Positions 1-6,497 of a stretch of DNA of 7,819 bases are shown in pieces. Numbering within the stretch: the first letter of the stretch is position 1; the number at the start of each line of letters is the position of its first letter. The notes beneath the pieces were generated by a model that saw only the letters and a list, made by a program, of their open reading frames with translations, was not told the DNA's origin and searched no databases. Made by a program: the position numbers and the translations under genes. Origin of the DNA: an uncultured Planctomycetaceae bacterium (GTDB lineage: Bacteria > Planctomycetota > Planctomycetia > Planctomycetales > Planctomycetaceae); contig CAIXQV010000427.1 of assembly GCA_903921605.1 (NCBI GenBank), forward strand, positions 1 through 7,819, in the 5' to 3' direction.

Positions 1-759
1 CGCATTGGTGGAATCTGTGGGAAGACCACTCAGGCCGTGCAGGAAGCGGAAACACTTTTGCGGCTGAGATATCATTGCGGTCTGCTCAGCCTCGCCGCGT
101 TACCTCAGGCGACTGAAGATGAGTTGATCTCGCATGTGAAGTCGGTTGGCAGTGTCATTCCAATCGTCGGCTTTTATTTGCAGACGGCTGTCGGAGGGCG
201 AGTACTCCCGTATTCCTTCTGGCGTCGCTTCGTTGAGATAGAAGCCGTTGTGGCCATCAAGATCGCGGCCTTCAATCGCTATCAGACTTTGGATGTCATC
301 CGCGCTGTCGCGGAATCAGGCCGAGATGACATCGCACTCTACACTGGCAACGACGACAACATTGTCGCCGATCTGATTACGCCGTGGAGGCTGGGAGTGC
401 GACAACTCCGCTTCACCGGCGGACTCTTGGGGCATTGGTCTGTCTGGACAAAGTCAGCGGTCGAATTATTGCAGCGTTGTCAAACTGAAACTGCGTCGCC
501 CGAACTTCTGCAATTGGGAGTTGAAGTGACCGACTGCAATGCGGCCTTCTTCGACGCCGCCAATAATTTTCACGGCTGCATCGCAGGTATCCACGAAGTG
601 CTGCGTCGCCAGGGTTTGCTGCAGGGCATCTGGTGCCTTGATGAAAGCGAAGGATTAAGTCGCGGACAGGCTCAGGAGATTGAACGCGTCTATCGAACCT
701 ATCCACATCTGAACGATGACCAATTCGTCGCGGAACATCTTGATGCGTGGCTTCGATAG
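1..759 (+). CDS. Dihydrodipicolinate synthase/NAL superfamily aldolase-like protein, 5' truncated by window
   Basis: The frame is open from base 1, and the in-frame GTG at 37 is only an internal Val, so the gene begins upstream; about 252 C-terminal residues are visible. Family members are cytoplasmic TIM-barrel class I aldolases or lyases acting through a Lys Schiff base on pyruvate-like substrates. Seen here: Tyr59 in GFYLQ and Lys87 in VAIKIAAFNRY (visible-part numbering). They are 28 residues apart, the same spacing as Tyr133 and Lys161 of E. coli DapA. A GNDDNIVADLITP segment and GGLLGHWSVWTK follow. The position of DapA Arg138, which binds the aspartate-semialdehyde carboxylate, is Val64, so lysine biosynthesis is unlikely and the substrate is unknown. 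Nothing links it to the downstream DAB genes: a gap of nearly 400 bases with its own promoter candidate separates them. Superfamily call firm, substrate not assignable. Confidence 0.85.
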   Translation, partial: RIGGICGKTTQAVQEAETLLRLRYHCGLLSLAALPQATEDELISHVKSVGSVIPIVGFYLQTAVGGRVLPYSFWRRFVEIEAVVAIKIAAFNRYQTLDVIRAVAESGRDDIALYTGNDDNIVADLITPWRLGVRQLRFTGGLLGHWSVWTKSAVELLQRCQTETASPELLQLGVEVTDCNAAFFDAANNFHGCIAGIHEVLRRQGLLQGIWCLDESEGLSRGQAQEIERVYRTYPHLNDDQFVAEHLDAWLR

Positions 760-811
760 CTCTGCTTCGACAGCCCACGGCCTGAAAAATCCCCGGAGCG
801 TGCAGAAACCC

Positions 812-826
812 CGAATCACGGATTCG
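812..826 (+). terminator. Small hairpin downstream of the aldolase-like gene (weak terminator candidate)
   Basis: CGAATC (812-817) pairs perfectly with GATTCG (821-826) across the 3-base loop ACG, starting 53 bases after the stop codon. There is no T-run after it, so it is not a canonical intrinsic terminator. It could stabilise the 3' end of the transcript or be chance. Confidence 0.25.
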
Positions 827-902
827 CACAATGTGAGCGTCGAGGTGCACAGGCCTCCGGTGGCCACGCATGCGACTCGCCGAAACAGGAGGGATCAGAA
901 AG

Positions 903-915
903 TTATCTGAGATAA
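903..915. repeat. AT-rich interrupted palindrome TTATCT-G-AGATAA
   Basis: A perfect 6-base inverted repeat around a single G. It is symmetric in the way dimeric repressor operators often are, but it lies about 200 bases upstream of the nearest promoter candidate. A short T-rich stretch follows (916-922), so it could also be a weak AT-rich terminator of the upstream gene. Function unassigned. Confidence 0.3.
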
Positions 916-1113
916 TTCTTTTGCGTTAGTTCCGTCCGTGCAGAAGGTGCCATGGGTGAATGAAAAACAACCGAAGCGAACGGTCTGCTTCTGACTATGA
1001 GATCAGAAAAACCTCCCAGAGCAACAAGCACTCCATTTCAATTCTGTCTCCTTTTACGGCAATCAGGCTGTTTTCTACGCAAAACCCGCGGCGTAATCCT
1101 TGCCACATCCATC

Positions 1114-1142
1114 TTGACAGGGGCCGGGATTGTGGGACACTA
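1114..1142 (+). promoter_or_regulatory. Sigma70-like promoter candidate for the small exported protein
   Basis: A perfect TTGACA -35 hexamer (1114-1119) is followed, after a 16-base spacer, by GACACT (1136-1141), or after 17 bases by ACACTA (1137-1142). The -10 match is poor (3 of 6 for GACACT), so the call rests on the -35 and the spacing. A start site 5-9 bases past the -10 would fall at about 1146-1150, almost on the ATG at 1148, implying a leaderless or nearly leaderless mRNA. Confidence 0.45.
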
Positions 1143-1147
1143 GAGTG

Positions 1148-1441
1148 ATGCTGAACCTTTACATAATCCTGACCGGCTTAGTGCTCGTCGTCCCACCGGG
1201 ATTGTGTCACCACTGCGCAAAATCTACCGAAGATTTCGCGCATGCCTGGTATGCGTCTAGTTCGGAAGAACTGTTGACCGCCAGCGAAGGGGAAGTGGAA
1301 GAGCCCGAGTTATTCTTTCACGGGGTTGCATTGTTTGAGCACCGCGCCCAGCCAGACGGCCATCTGCCTCTGAACTGGAGCTACAAGGTTCACTTTGCGG
1401 CCGTTGATCCGCAGGGCTGTCGACCGCCTCCAGCTTGCTGA
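1148..1441 (+). CDS. Small exported protein of unknown function, Cys-containing (97 aa)
   Basis: I do not recognise a family. The chosen ATG gives a typical export signal: a short N-terminus (MLNLYIIL), a hydrophobic core to about residue 15, then PPGLC. The rest is a hydrophilic, acidic domain. Cysteines lie at residues 20 and 23 (CHHC) and 91 and 97 (CRPPPAC, ending the protein), which suggests two disulfides or a metal site outside the cytoplasm. No proper lipobox precedes Cys20, so a lipoprotein is less likely. GTG at 1145 or ATG at 1130 could extend it in frame, but ATG 1130 lies inside the spacer of the promoter candidate. There is no Shine-Dalgarno sequence. It is co-directional with the DAB operon, but two hairpins intervene. 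It could be a spurious frame; the signal peptide and promoter position favour a real gene. Confidence 0.5.
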   Translation: MLNLYIILTGLVLVVPPGLCHHCAKSTEDFAHAWYASSSEELLTASEGEVEEPELFFHGVALFEHRAQPDGHLPLNWSYKVHFAAVDPQGCRPPPAC

Positions 1442-1522
1442 ACTTTCTACTGTTTAATCGTTGTCATGGAAGCCAACTCCAGGCAATTTCGTGACATGTG
1501 CTTCTCTGCGCTCGTCAACGAT

Positions 1523-1539
1523 GAGTCAGTTCCTGACTC
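1523..1539. repeat. Perfect 7-bp stem hairpin upstream of dabA
   Basis: GAGTCAG (1523-1529) and CTGACTC (1533-1539) form an uninterrupted inverted repeat with a TTC loop. It lies 82 bases after the small gene's stop and 140 bases before the preferred dabA start. It could terminate the small gene (but no T-run follows), act as an operator, or form leader-RNA structure. The symmetry is certain, the function is not. Confidence 0.4.
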
Positions 1540-1548
1540 CTGATTGTT

Positions 1549-1564
1549 GCGAAGAGATGTTCGC
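1549..1564. repeat. Second small hairpin in the dabA leader
   Basis: GCGAA (1549-1553) pairs with TTCGC (1560-1564) around a 6-base loop, 10 bases after the 1523-1539 hairpin. Alone it could be chance; together the two suggest a structured leader or a termination region ahead of dabA. Confidence 0.25.
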
Positions 1565-1665
1565 TTCTGCCTGGACAACTACGGCATGAGCCTTGCTGAT
1601 TAAAACTTGCCTGCGCGGCTGAGAGATTTCCAGCGCGCCGCACAAATTCAGAGTTCGACTTTCCC

Positions 1666-1675
1666 GGAAAGGGAG
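1666..1675 (+). promoter_or_regulatory. Purine-rich ribosome-binding site that decides the dabA start
   Basis: GGAAAGGGAG ends 3 bases before GTG 1679, with AGG at a 6-base spacing. The alternative TTG at 1607 has no purine-rich stretch in front of it. No in-frame ATG occurs before the conserved LPLQGP segment, so a non-ATG start is needed either way. Confidence 0.5.
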
Positions 1676-1678
1676 CCC

Positions 1679-4600
1679 GTGTCGACAGTTGCCGCCGCTG
1701 ATGTCCCGGTCAATGAGACTCCGCCTGAGTTGGTGTGTATTCGCGAAGAGCTTCTCGCTATCGCCGAATTGTTGCCTTTGCAGGGACCAATTACGGCGTT
1801 CGCGTTTCTGAATCCTTTGCAGGGAATGGAAGACCAACCATTCGTTGAAGCCCTGCGACAGGTCTCTCAGATTTACGGTTGCGAGCCATTTCTGTCCGAA
1901 AATCGCTATCGTCAGAAGATGGCGCGAGGCCGAATCACGGTCGACGATCTGCGCGAGATACTGCGAGAGGAGAATCCCGGGGAGGCAGATGTTCGCATCG
2001 GCGGAATCGTCGGGCTGATTGATCTGCGTTTGAGTATGTTGCAACACTCGGTAACACCGGGCAATCAGAACGAACTGCGTTGGACGATCGCCGAATCAGA
2101 CGCGTTGCGACGTTTCAGGACGGAGATGACTCACGAAGTGCGTGACCGCCTGCTGGAACAGACTCAGCACTGGATTATGCGTGACCTGAGATCACCGGGT
2201 GAGCCGAGTCCGACAACCGATCATCCGGAAATCTCCCGGATCGTTCAGGACGTTGTTTCAAAGTTTGTTCGAAGCAACATCGAACGATGGTCGGACGAAA
2301 CGTGGGAGCAGGTTTCGCTCGACTTACTCTGGAAGATTATTCAACAGCGAATCACAACCACGCCAGCTCCTCGCAGAACCATGCACCGGGAAGTCCGGCA
2401 TCGTGACCTGCTGCTGGATGCAATTCGAGAAGACACCGACATCCTTGTGCATGAAGTTCTGATCCGTTTCTGCGCTGCCTATCTGGATCAGGGATATGCG
2501 GAGTGGCGACTTCCGGATCGCGACGCCGGATTCCTTGCCTCATTCTGCGCGCTGTTTCAATCGGGTGGTTTTGGACACCGACGCTGGATGCGACCGTTGG
2601 CTGCAGAGCTGAAAAAGTTGCAGGCGGGCCGTATATCGCCGCTGCAGTGTATTGCGGATTCGCTTCGGCAGCTTGGAGTTGAAGACAGTGAACGTCATGA
2701 GTATCTCAGGAACACTCTCCTGGCCCTGCGTGGCTGGGCCGGAATGATCTGGCAGACGGAGATAAGACCGGACCGGGTTTATCGTTATTCACCTCCGGGG
2801 ACACTGATCGAATTCGTTGCCATCAGACTTCTGTTGGACCGTCTGGCGGCAGCCAGTGTTTCACGAGAAGTCATGGACTTTCGCAGGCCATTGAACGAAC
2901 TCCGCACGTCGTTGCGAGCCTCTCTGCATGCGGCAAATGGTAGCTCGACAGACGATCAAAGAGCCTACTTAATTCTTCAACTGGCTCAGATCCATGGTTG
3001 GTCACCGCAAACTCTTGCGGAATTGTCGGAGACTGCCTGGACTGGACTGATCACAGAAGTGGATCGCTTCTCCAGCTTTGAACGTCGTCGGGTTTTCCAT
3101 TTTGCATTTGAACGTCAACTGGTTCATCGAGCCCTTGATGCGGTTTCAATCCGAGTTGCCAAGCCGCCAACAAAGCCCAAGACGCCTCAACTGCAGATCG
3201 TGACCTGTATTGATGCTCGCGAAGAATCTTTTCGGCGTCATCTGGAAGAAGTGGCCCCGGACGTTGAAACCTTTGGCAACGCAGGATTTTTCTGCGTACC
3301 CATGTACTATCGCGGCGCGGCGGAAGCACACTTCACGGCGCTTTGTCCGATCGTGGTGATGCCGAAGAACTGGATCGTGGAAGATGTTGTTTATGCTCTG
3401 GAAGATTCACATCGTCAGCGAGCGACCGCGCGACGTCTGCTGGGGACGGCTTCTCACCAATTCGATACGGGTACTCGCAGTTCACTGCGAGGGGCTGTTT
3501 TGACGGCGTTGCTGGGCCCCCTGGCCACCGTTCCTTTGCTGGGACGAATTCTGTTTCCTCGATTCGCGGCCAAAATGCACCGAACGGCTCGACGCTTCGT
3601 CGCACCACCCGCGGTCACTCGACTACGTTTGGAGCGAGCGGAAGGAGCTCCGGCCGGTCCGGATGACGAGGGAATCGGTTTCACACTTTCAGAAATGGTC
3701 AACATTTCAGAACGATCTCTGCGAGACATCGGGCTGATCTCCAATTTTGCTCGACTGGTTATGTTTCTGGGTCATGGTTCCAACTGCCTCAATAATCCTC
3801 ACGAGTCGGCCTATCACTGCGGTGCCTGTTCCGGCAGCGCGGGAGGCGCGAATGCGCGAGCGCTGGCGGCGATGCTGAATGATGTGCGCGTGCGTCGACA
3901 ATTGAAGGAACGAGGACTGGAGATCCCGGAAGAGACTTACTTCATCGGCGGTTTGCACAACACGGGCTCGGAAGAGATCACTTTCTTCGACCTCGAACTG
4001 CTGCCAACATCTCATGTCCGATCATTGCGACTGGCGCGGGATTTGTTCAGCCGGGTGGCCGAACGGAATGCTCATGAGCGATGTCGACGCTTTGAATCGG
4101 CACCACTGGATCTGACGGCTTCTGAAGCGTTGTTGCATGTTCAGGAACGAACAGAAGATCTTGCACAAACTCGGCCGGAGTACGGAAACAGCACGAACGC
4201 CATGTGTTTTGTTGGCCGTCGCAGTCGGATTCGAGGATTGTATTTGGATCGGCGATCGTTCCTGATGTCGTATGACAAGTCGCAGGATACGCCCGCCAAC
4301 ATGATCCTGGCTCGAATTCTGGGAGCCGTGATCCCGGTCTGTGAAGGCATCAATATGCTTTACACCCTGTCGGCCATTGACAATCGCGGCTGGGGCTCGG
4401 GCACCAAGCTTCCGCACAATGTGACGTCGCTGCTGGGAGTGATGGACGGCGCGGCGAGCGATCTGCGGCCGGGACTTCCATGGCAGGGTGTTGACATCCA
4501 TGAACCCGTGCGACTGCTGTTTGTGGTCGAGACAACTCCGGAAGCCATGCTGCAGATTATGGCCGAAAATCCCGCGGTGGGTCGTATCTGTCGCAACGGC

Positions 4601-4798
4601 TGGGCACAGTTGGCTGTGCTTGATCCGGACTCATCGAGGATCCAGCGATTCATTGACGGGAAGTTCGAAGACTACTCACCAACATCGACCGCACTGGCGT
4701 CTGCTGATTCATCGCTCGAGTGGTATCGCGGTTGGCGCGACCATCTGAACTTCGCACTGATTCGAACTGCTGGAGGAGTTCCGGCTGCTGCTTCATAG
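1679..4798 (+). CDS. dabA: DabA, zinc-dependent subunit of DAB inorganic-carbon transporter (DUF2309/UPF0753)
   Basis: DabA is the cytoplasmic, membrane-associated subunit that hydrates CO2 to bicarbonate at a beta-carbonic-anhydrase-like zinc site, in one direction when coupled to DabB. Numbered from GTG 1679 (1039 aa): ELLPLQGPITAFAFLNPLQG near residue 40; CIDAREESFRRH with C510, D512 and R514; GHGSNC with H699; HCGACSG with C714. C510, D512, H699 and C714 correspond to C351, D353, H524 and C539 of Halothiobacillus DabA, with the same 15-residue His-Cys spacing. Further signatures are GGLHNTGSEE, GLYLDRRSFLMSYD, a GSGTKLPHNV segment and DLRPGLPWQGVDIHEP. A hydrophobic stretch at about 606-627 may touch the membrane. 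It is roughly 200 residues longer than Halothiobacillus DabA. TTG 1607 could add 24 residues, but the purine-rich site favours GTG 1679. dabA precedes the membrane subunits, whereas many described loci have dabB first. Confidence 0.93.
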   Translation: MSTVAAADVPVNETPPELVCIREELLAIAELLPLQGPITAFAFLNPLQGMEDQPFVEALRQVSQIYGCEPFLSENRYRQKMARGRITVDDLREILREENPGEADVRIGGIVGLIDLRLSMLQHSVTPGNQNELRWTIAESDALRRFRTEMTHEVRDRLLEQTQHWIMRDLRSPGEPSPTTDHPEISRIVQDVVSKFVRSNIERWSDETWEQVSLDLLWKIIQQRITTTPAPRRTMHREVRHRDLLLDAIREDTDILVHEVLIRFCAAYLDQGYAEWRLPDRDAGFLASFCALFQSGGFGHRRWMRPLAAELKKLQAGRISPLQCIADSLRQLGVEDSERHEYLRNTLLALRGWAGMIWQTEIRPDRVYRYSPPGTLIEFVAIRLLLDRLAAASVSREVMDFRRPLNELRTSLRASLHAANGSSTDDQRAYLILQLAQIHGWSPQTLAELSETAWTGLITEVDRFSSFERRRVFHFAFERQLVHRALDAVSIRVAKPPTKPKTPQLQIVTCIDAREESFRRHLEEVAPDVETFGNAGFFCVPMYYRGAAEAHFTALCPIVVMPKNWIVEDVVYALEDSHRQRATARRLLGTASHQFDTGTRSSLRGAVLTALLGPLATVPLLGRILFPRFAAKMHRTARRFVAPPAVTRLRLERAEGAPAGPDDEGIGFTLSEMVNISERSLRDIGLISNFARLVMFLGHGSNCLNNPHESAYHCGACSGSAGGANARALAAMLNDVRVRRQLKERGLEIPEETYFIGGLHNTGSEEITFFDLELLPTSHVRSLRLARDLFSRVAERNAHERCRRFESAPLDLTASEALLHVQERTEDLAQTRPEYGNSTNAMCFVGRRSRIRGLYLDRRSFLMSYDKSQDTPANMILARILGAVIPVCEGINMLYTLSAIDNRGWGSGTKLPHNVTSLLGVMDGAASDLRPGLPWQGVDIHEPVRLLFVVETTPEAMLQIMAENPAVGRICRNGWAQLAVLDPDSSRIQRFIDGKFEDYSPTSTALASADSSLEWYRGWRDHLNFALIRTAGGVPAAAS

Positions 4799-4825
4799 AT
4801 GACACTCCATCCTTCCTTCCTGAAT

Positions 4826-4859
4826 GGCAGGTTTCGAACTCACACTTTCGCGACCTGCC
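4826..4859 (+). promoter_or_regulatory. Stem-loop in the dabA-dabB intergenic gap
   Basis: GGCAGGT (4826-4832) pairs with ACCTGCC (4853-4859). Inside, after a 2x2 internal loop, CGAA (4835-4838) pairs with TTCG (4847-4850), leaving an 8-base loop. The structure lies within the 103-base gap between the genes. A five-T run (4869-4873) begins 9 bases after the stem, too far for a classical intrinsic terminator. It could be a partial attenuator or an RNA-stabilising element that sets the dabA:dabB ratio. Confidence 0.45.
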
Positions 4860-4901
4860 GCTGACTGATTTTTCAGAACACATCACTCGCAGCCTACCCT
4901 C

Positions 4902-6497
4902 ATGCTCACAATTGCCGGAATTATTGTTGTTGCCGCTCCGTTGCTGCTGCTGGCTGTTTTTGGAATAGCGACGCTGCTTCGCATATCGCTGACAGAACGA
5001 AACATGGCCAGATTCACCGAGGCATCGACGGTCTTAGGGCTGATCTCTGCGTTGTTCATTCTGGCCGTAATGCTGGCGACCAACGAACGCAATGTCTCTG
5101 TGGTGCTTGGTGACTGGGTCAGGATCTCCGGATCTCACGCCCATGACCTGTCAGGGCACGAAGAGCAACATGACCACGAGGCCAGACCCTTAGAGCACCC
5201 TTCAGAAAAGATGATGCCGGAAGACAAAGGATCTGACGCCCACGCAGTCATAAAGAGCGTCAATGAAAATGGGGCGACTGAAAAAGAAGCCGCTGAACAC
5301 GAGGCTGCAGAAGAAGCGGCGGAAAATGAAGTGGCCCATGCTGCTGCATCGAGTGAGGAATCGCATTCAGATCATTTCCACTTTCGTCTGAAGTTCGTGT
5401 TTGATCGCCTCAGTGTTCCTTTTGTCATCATGACGTTTGTGTTGTGCGGAGTCATCGCGGCTTTTGCCAGTCGTTATCTGCATCGCGACGAAGGCTTTCA
5501 TCGATTCTTTATTTACTTCTCGTTCTTTCAGTTGGGCATGATCCTTTCGTCAGTTGCGGGCACCATCGAAACCTTGTTCTTTGGCTGGGAGCTGGTTGGA
5601 CTTTCCTCCGCATTGCTGGTCGCATTCTTTCATGATCGACCGGCCCCGGTGGCTAACGGCCTGCGAGTTTGGGCGGTCTATCGCATCGCCGATGCGGCCT
5701 TTCTGGTGGCCGCATTGACCCTGCACCATCTCTCCGGGTCCGGAGACTTTGACGGCATCGCCGGTCAGGGCGACTGGCCTAACGGGACCGCTGTTCTGTC
5801 TGAAGGCTCAGCACTCTTCGTCGGTTGTCTGCTGCTGTTTGCTGCCGCCGGAAAGTCGGCACTTGTACCGTTCTCCGGATGGCTGCCCAGAGCGATGGAA
5901 GGTCCAACACCCAGCAGCGCTGTTTTTTACGGTGCGCTGTCGGTGCATCTTGGGGCATTCCTGTTGCTGCGAGTCAGCTCGCTGCTGGATGAATCGCTGA
6001 CGCTGCGAATTCTTGTCATCCTGCTGGGATTGATCACGATGGTCTATGCCACGATGGTGACTCGCGTACAGACGGACATCAAAAGCAGTCTGGCGTTTTC
6101 GTCCCTCACGCAGGTCAGTATCATCGTTGTGGAAATTGGTTTTGGACTGCGTTACATCGCCCTGATTCACATCATTGGCCATGCCTGCCTGCGAACGCTG
6201 CAACTGATTCGCGCTCCGTCTTTGTTGCGGGACTATAACTCGATGATCAATGCCATTGGAGCCTATCTGCCGGAAGCACGAGCCGGCAATGTGTCTCCGA
6301 CGATGCGTTCGCGACTCTATCGATTCGCGTTTGATCGCGGAAACCTCGACTCTCTGCTGGATGAATACGTCGTCCGACCATTTGTTCTGGCTTTCAGTTG
6401 GTCTGATCGGATGGAACAGCGCTGGACAACCTGGTTGTCGGGTCAATCAAAGAGCACCGACGACAGCGCGAATGAAAAAGCAGGAGCAGACTTATGA
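4902..6497 (+). CDS. dabB: DabB-type NuoL-like membrane subunit with His-rich loop and shortened core
   Basis: A 531-aa polytopic inner-membrane protein of the proton-conducting transporter family (NuoL/MrpA/DabB), expected to couple H+ or Na+ flux to DabA. About 11 hydrophobic segments are visible, the first at 3-27 and 39-60, then 169-437. Conserved features: D168 in FDRLS; E230 in GWELVGLSS (NuoL TM5 Glu144); K318 in [14 protein letters not shown] (TM7 Lys229), followed by [23 protein letters not shown] with K394; and H423-x3-H427-x3-R431, where NuoL has HxxxHAFFK, so Lys342 is replaced by Arg. Directly afterwards comes a polar tail ([20 protein letters not shown]) resembling the NuoL C-terminus, so the TM12-15 region with Lys399 is missing. 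An 82-residue His/acidic insertion sits after TM2. The start follows dabA by 103 bases without a clear Shine-Dalgarno; TM1 supports ATG 4902. The 3' end overlaps the next gene by ATGA. Confidence 0.88.
   Translation: MLTIAGIIVVAAPLLLLAVFGIATLLRISLTERNMARFTEASTVLGLISALFILAVMLATNERNVSVVLGDWVRISGSHAHDLSGHEEQHDHEARPLEHPSEKMMPEDKGSDAHAVIKSVNENGATEKEAAEHEAAEEAAENEVAHAAASSEESHSDHFHFRLKFVFDRLSVPFVIMTFVLCGVIAAFASRYLHRDEGFHRFFIYFSFFQLGMILSSVAGTIETLFFGWELVGLSSALLVAFFHDRPAPVANGLRVWAVYRIADAAFLVAALTLHHLSGSGDFDGIAGQGDWPNGTAVLSEGSALFVGCLLLFAAAGKSALVPFSGWLPRAMEGPTPSSAVFYGALSVHLGAFLLLRVSSLLDESLTLRILVILLGLITMVYATMVTRVQTDIKSSLAFSSLTQVSIIVVEIGFGLRYIALIHIIGHACLRTLQLIRAPSLLRDYNSMINAIGAYLPEARAGNVSPTMRSRLYRFAFDRGNLDSLLDEYVVRPFVLAFSWSDRMEQRWTTWLSGQSKSTDDSANEKAGADL
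5136..5381 (+). other. Region encoding the His/Glu-rich insertion of the DabB-like protein
   Basis: Residues 79-160 contain 12 His and 22 Asp/Glu in 82 positions. A His cluster ([13 protein letters not shown]) opens the segment, an Ala/Glu-rich repeat-like middle ([15 protein letters not shown]) follows, and SHSDHFH closes it just before the conserved TM3 approach. In NuoL the TM2-TM3 loop faces the periplasm and is short. The composition suggests metal binding or pH buffering; the Ala/Glu part is likely helical or coiled. Function is inference. Confidence 0.8.
6482..6486 (+). promoter_or_regulatory. Shine-Dalgarno AGGAG for the NuoM-like gene
   Basis: AGGAG lies inside the dabB coding end, 7 bases before ATG 6494. 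With the ATGA stop/start overlap (6494-6497) it fixes the start and implies translational coupling. It is the clearest Shine-Dalgarno in the window. Confidence 0.75.

Larger units (their letters stand above)
760..1113. other. Intergenic region without a supported gene
   Basis: This gap follows the aldolase-like gene. Short open frames at 716-910 and 960-1148 have low-complexity, Arg/Ser-rich translations with no recognisable motif and no ribosome-binding site, so I do not call them genes. The region holds a short hairpin at 812-826, a GGCC-bounded repeat (852-855 with 862-865) and an AT-rich palindrome at 903-915. No tRNA, CRISPR or mobile-element end was seen. Confidence 0.6.

Noticed and set aside
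413..871. Minus-strand open frame of 152 codons across the aldolase-like gene end
   Set aside because: It overlaps the conserved GGLLGHWSVW segment on the other strand and is Arg/His-rich with no motif.
1526..2047. Minus-strand open frame of 173 codons across the dabA start
   Set aside because: It is antisense to the conserved DabA N-terminus, its translation has no motif, and its composition is typical of a shadow frame.
5808..6446. Minus-strand open frame of 212 codons inside dabB
   Set aside because: It is antisense to conserved NuoL-like motifs; the product is Gln/Arg-rich without a recognisable domain.
6240..6497. Frameshift as the cause of the shortened DabB-like protein
   Set aside because: The frame stays open through a NuoL-like C-terminal tail and ends in a clean ATGA overlap with the next gene, which also has its own Shine-Dalgarno.
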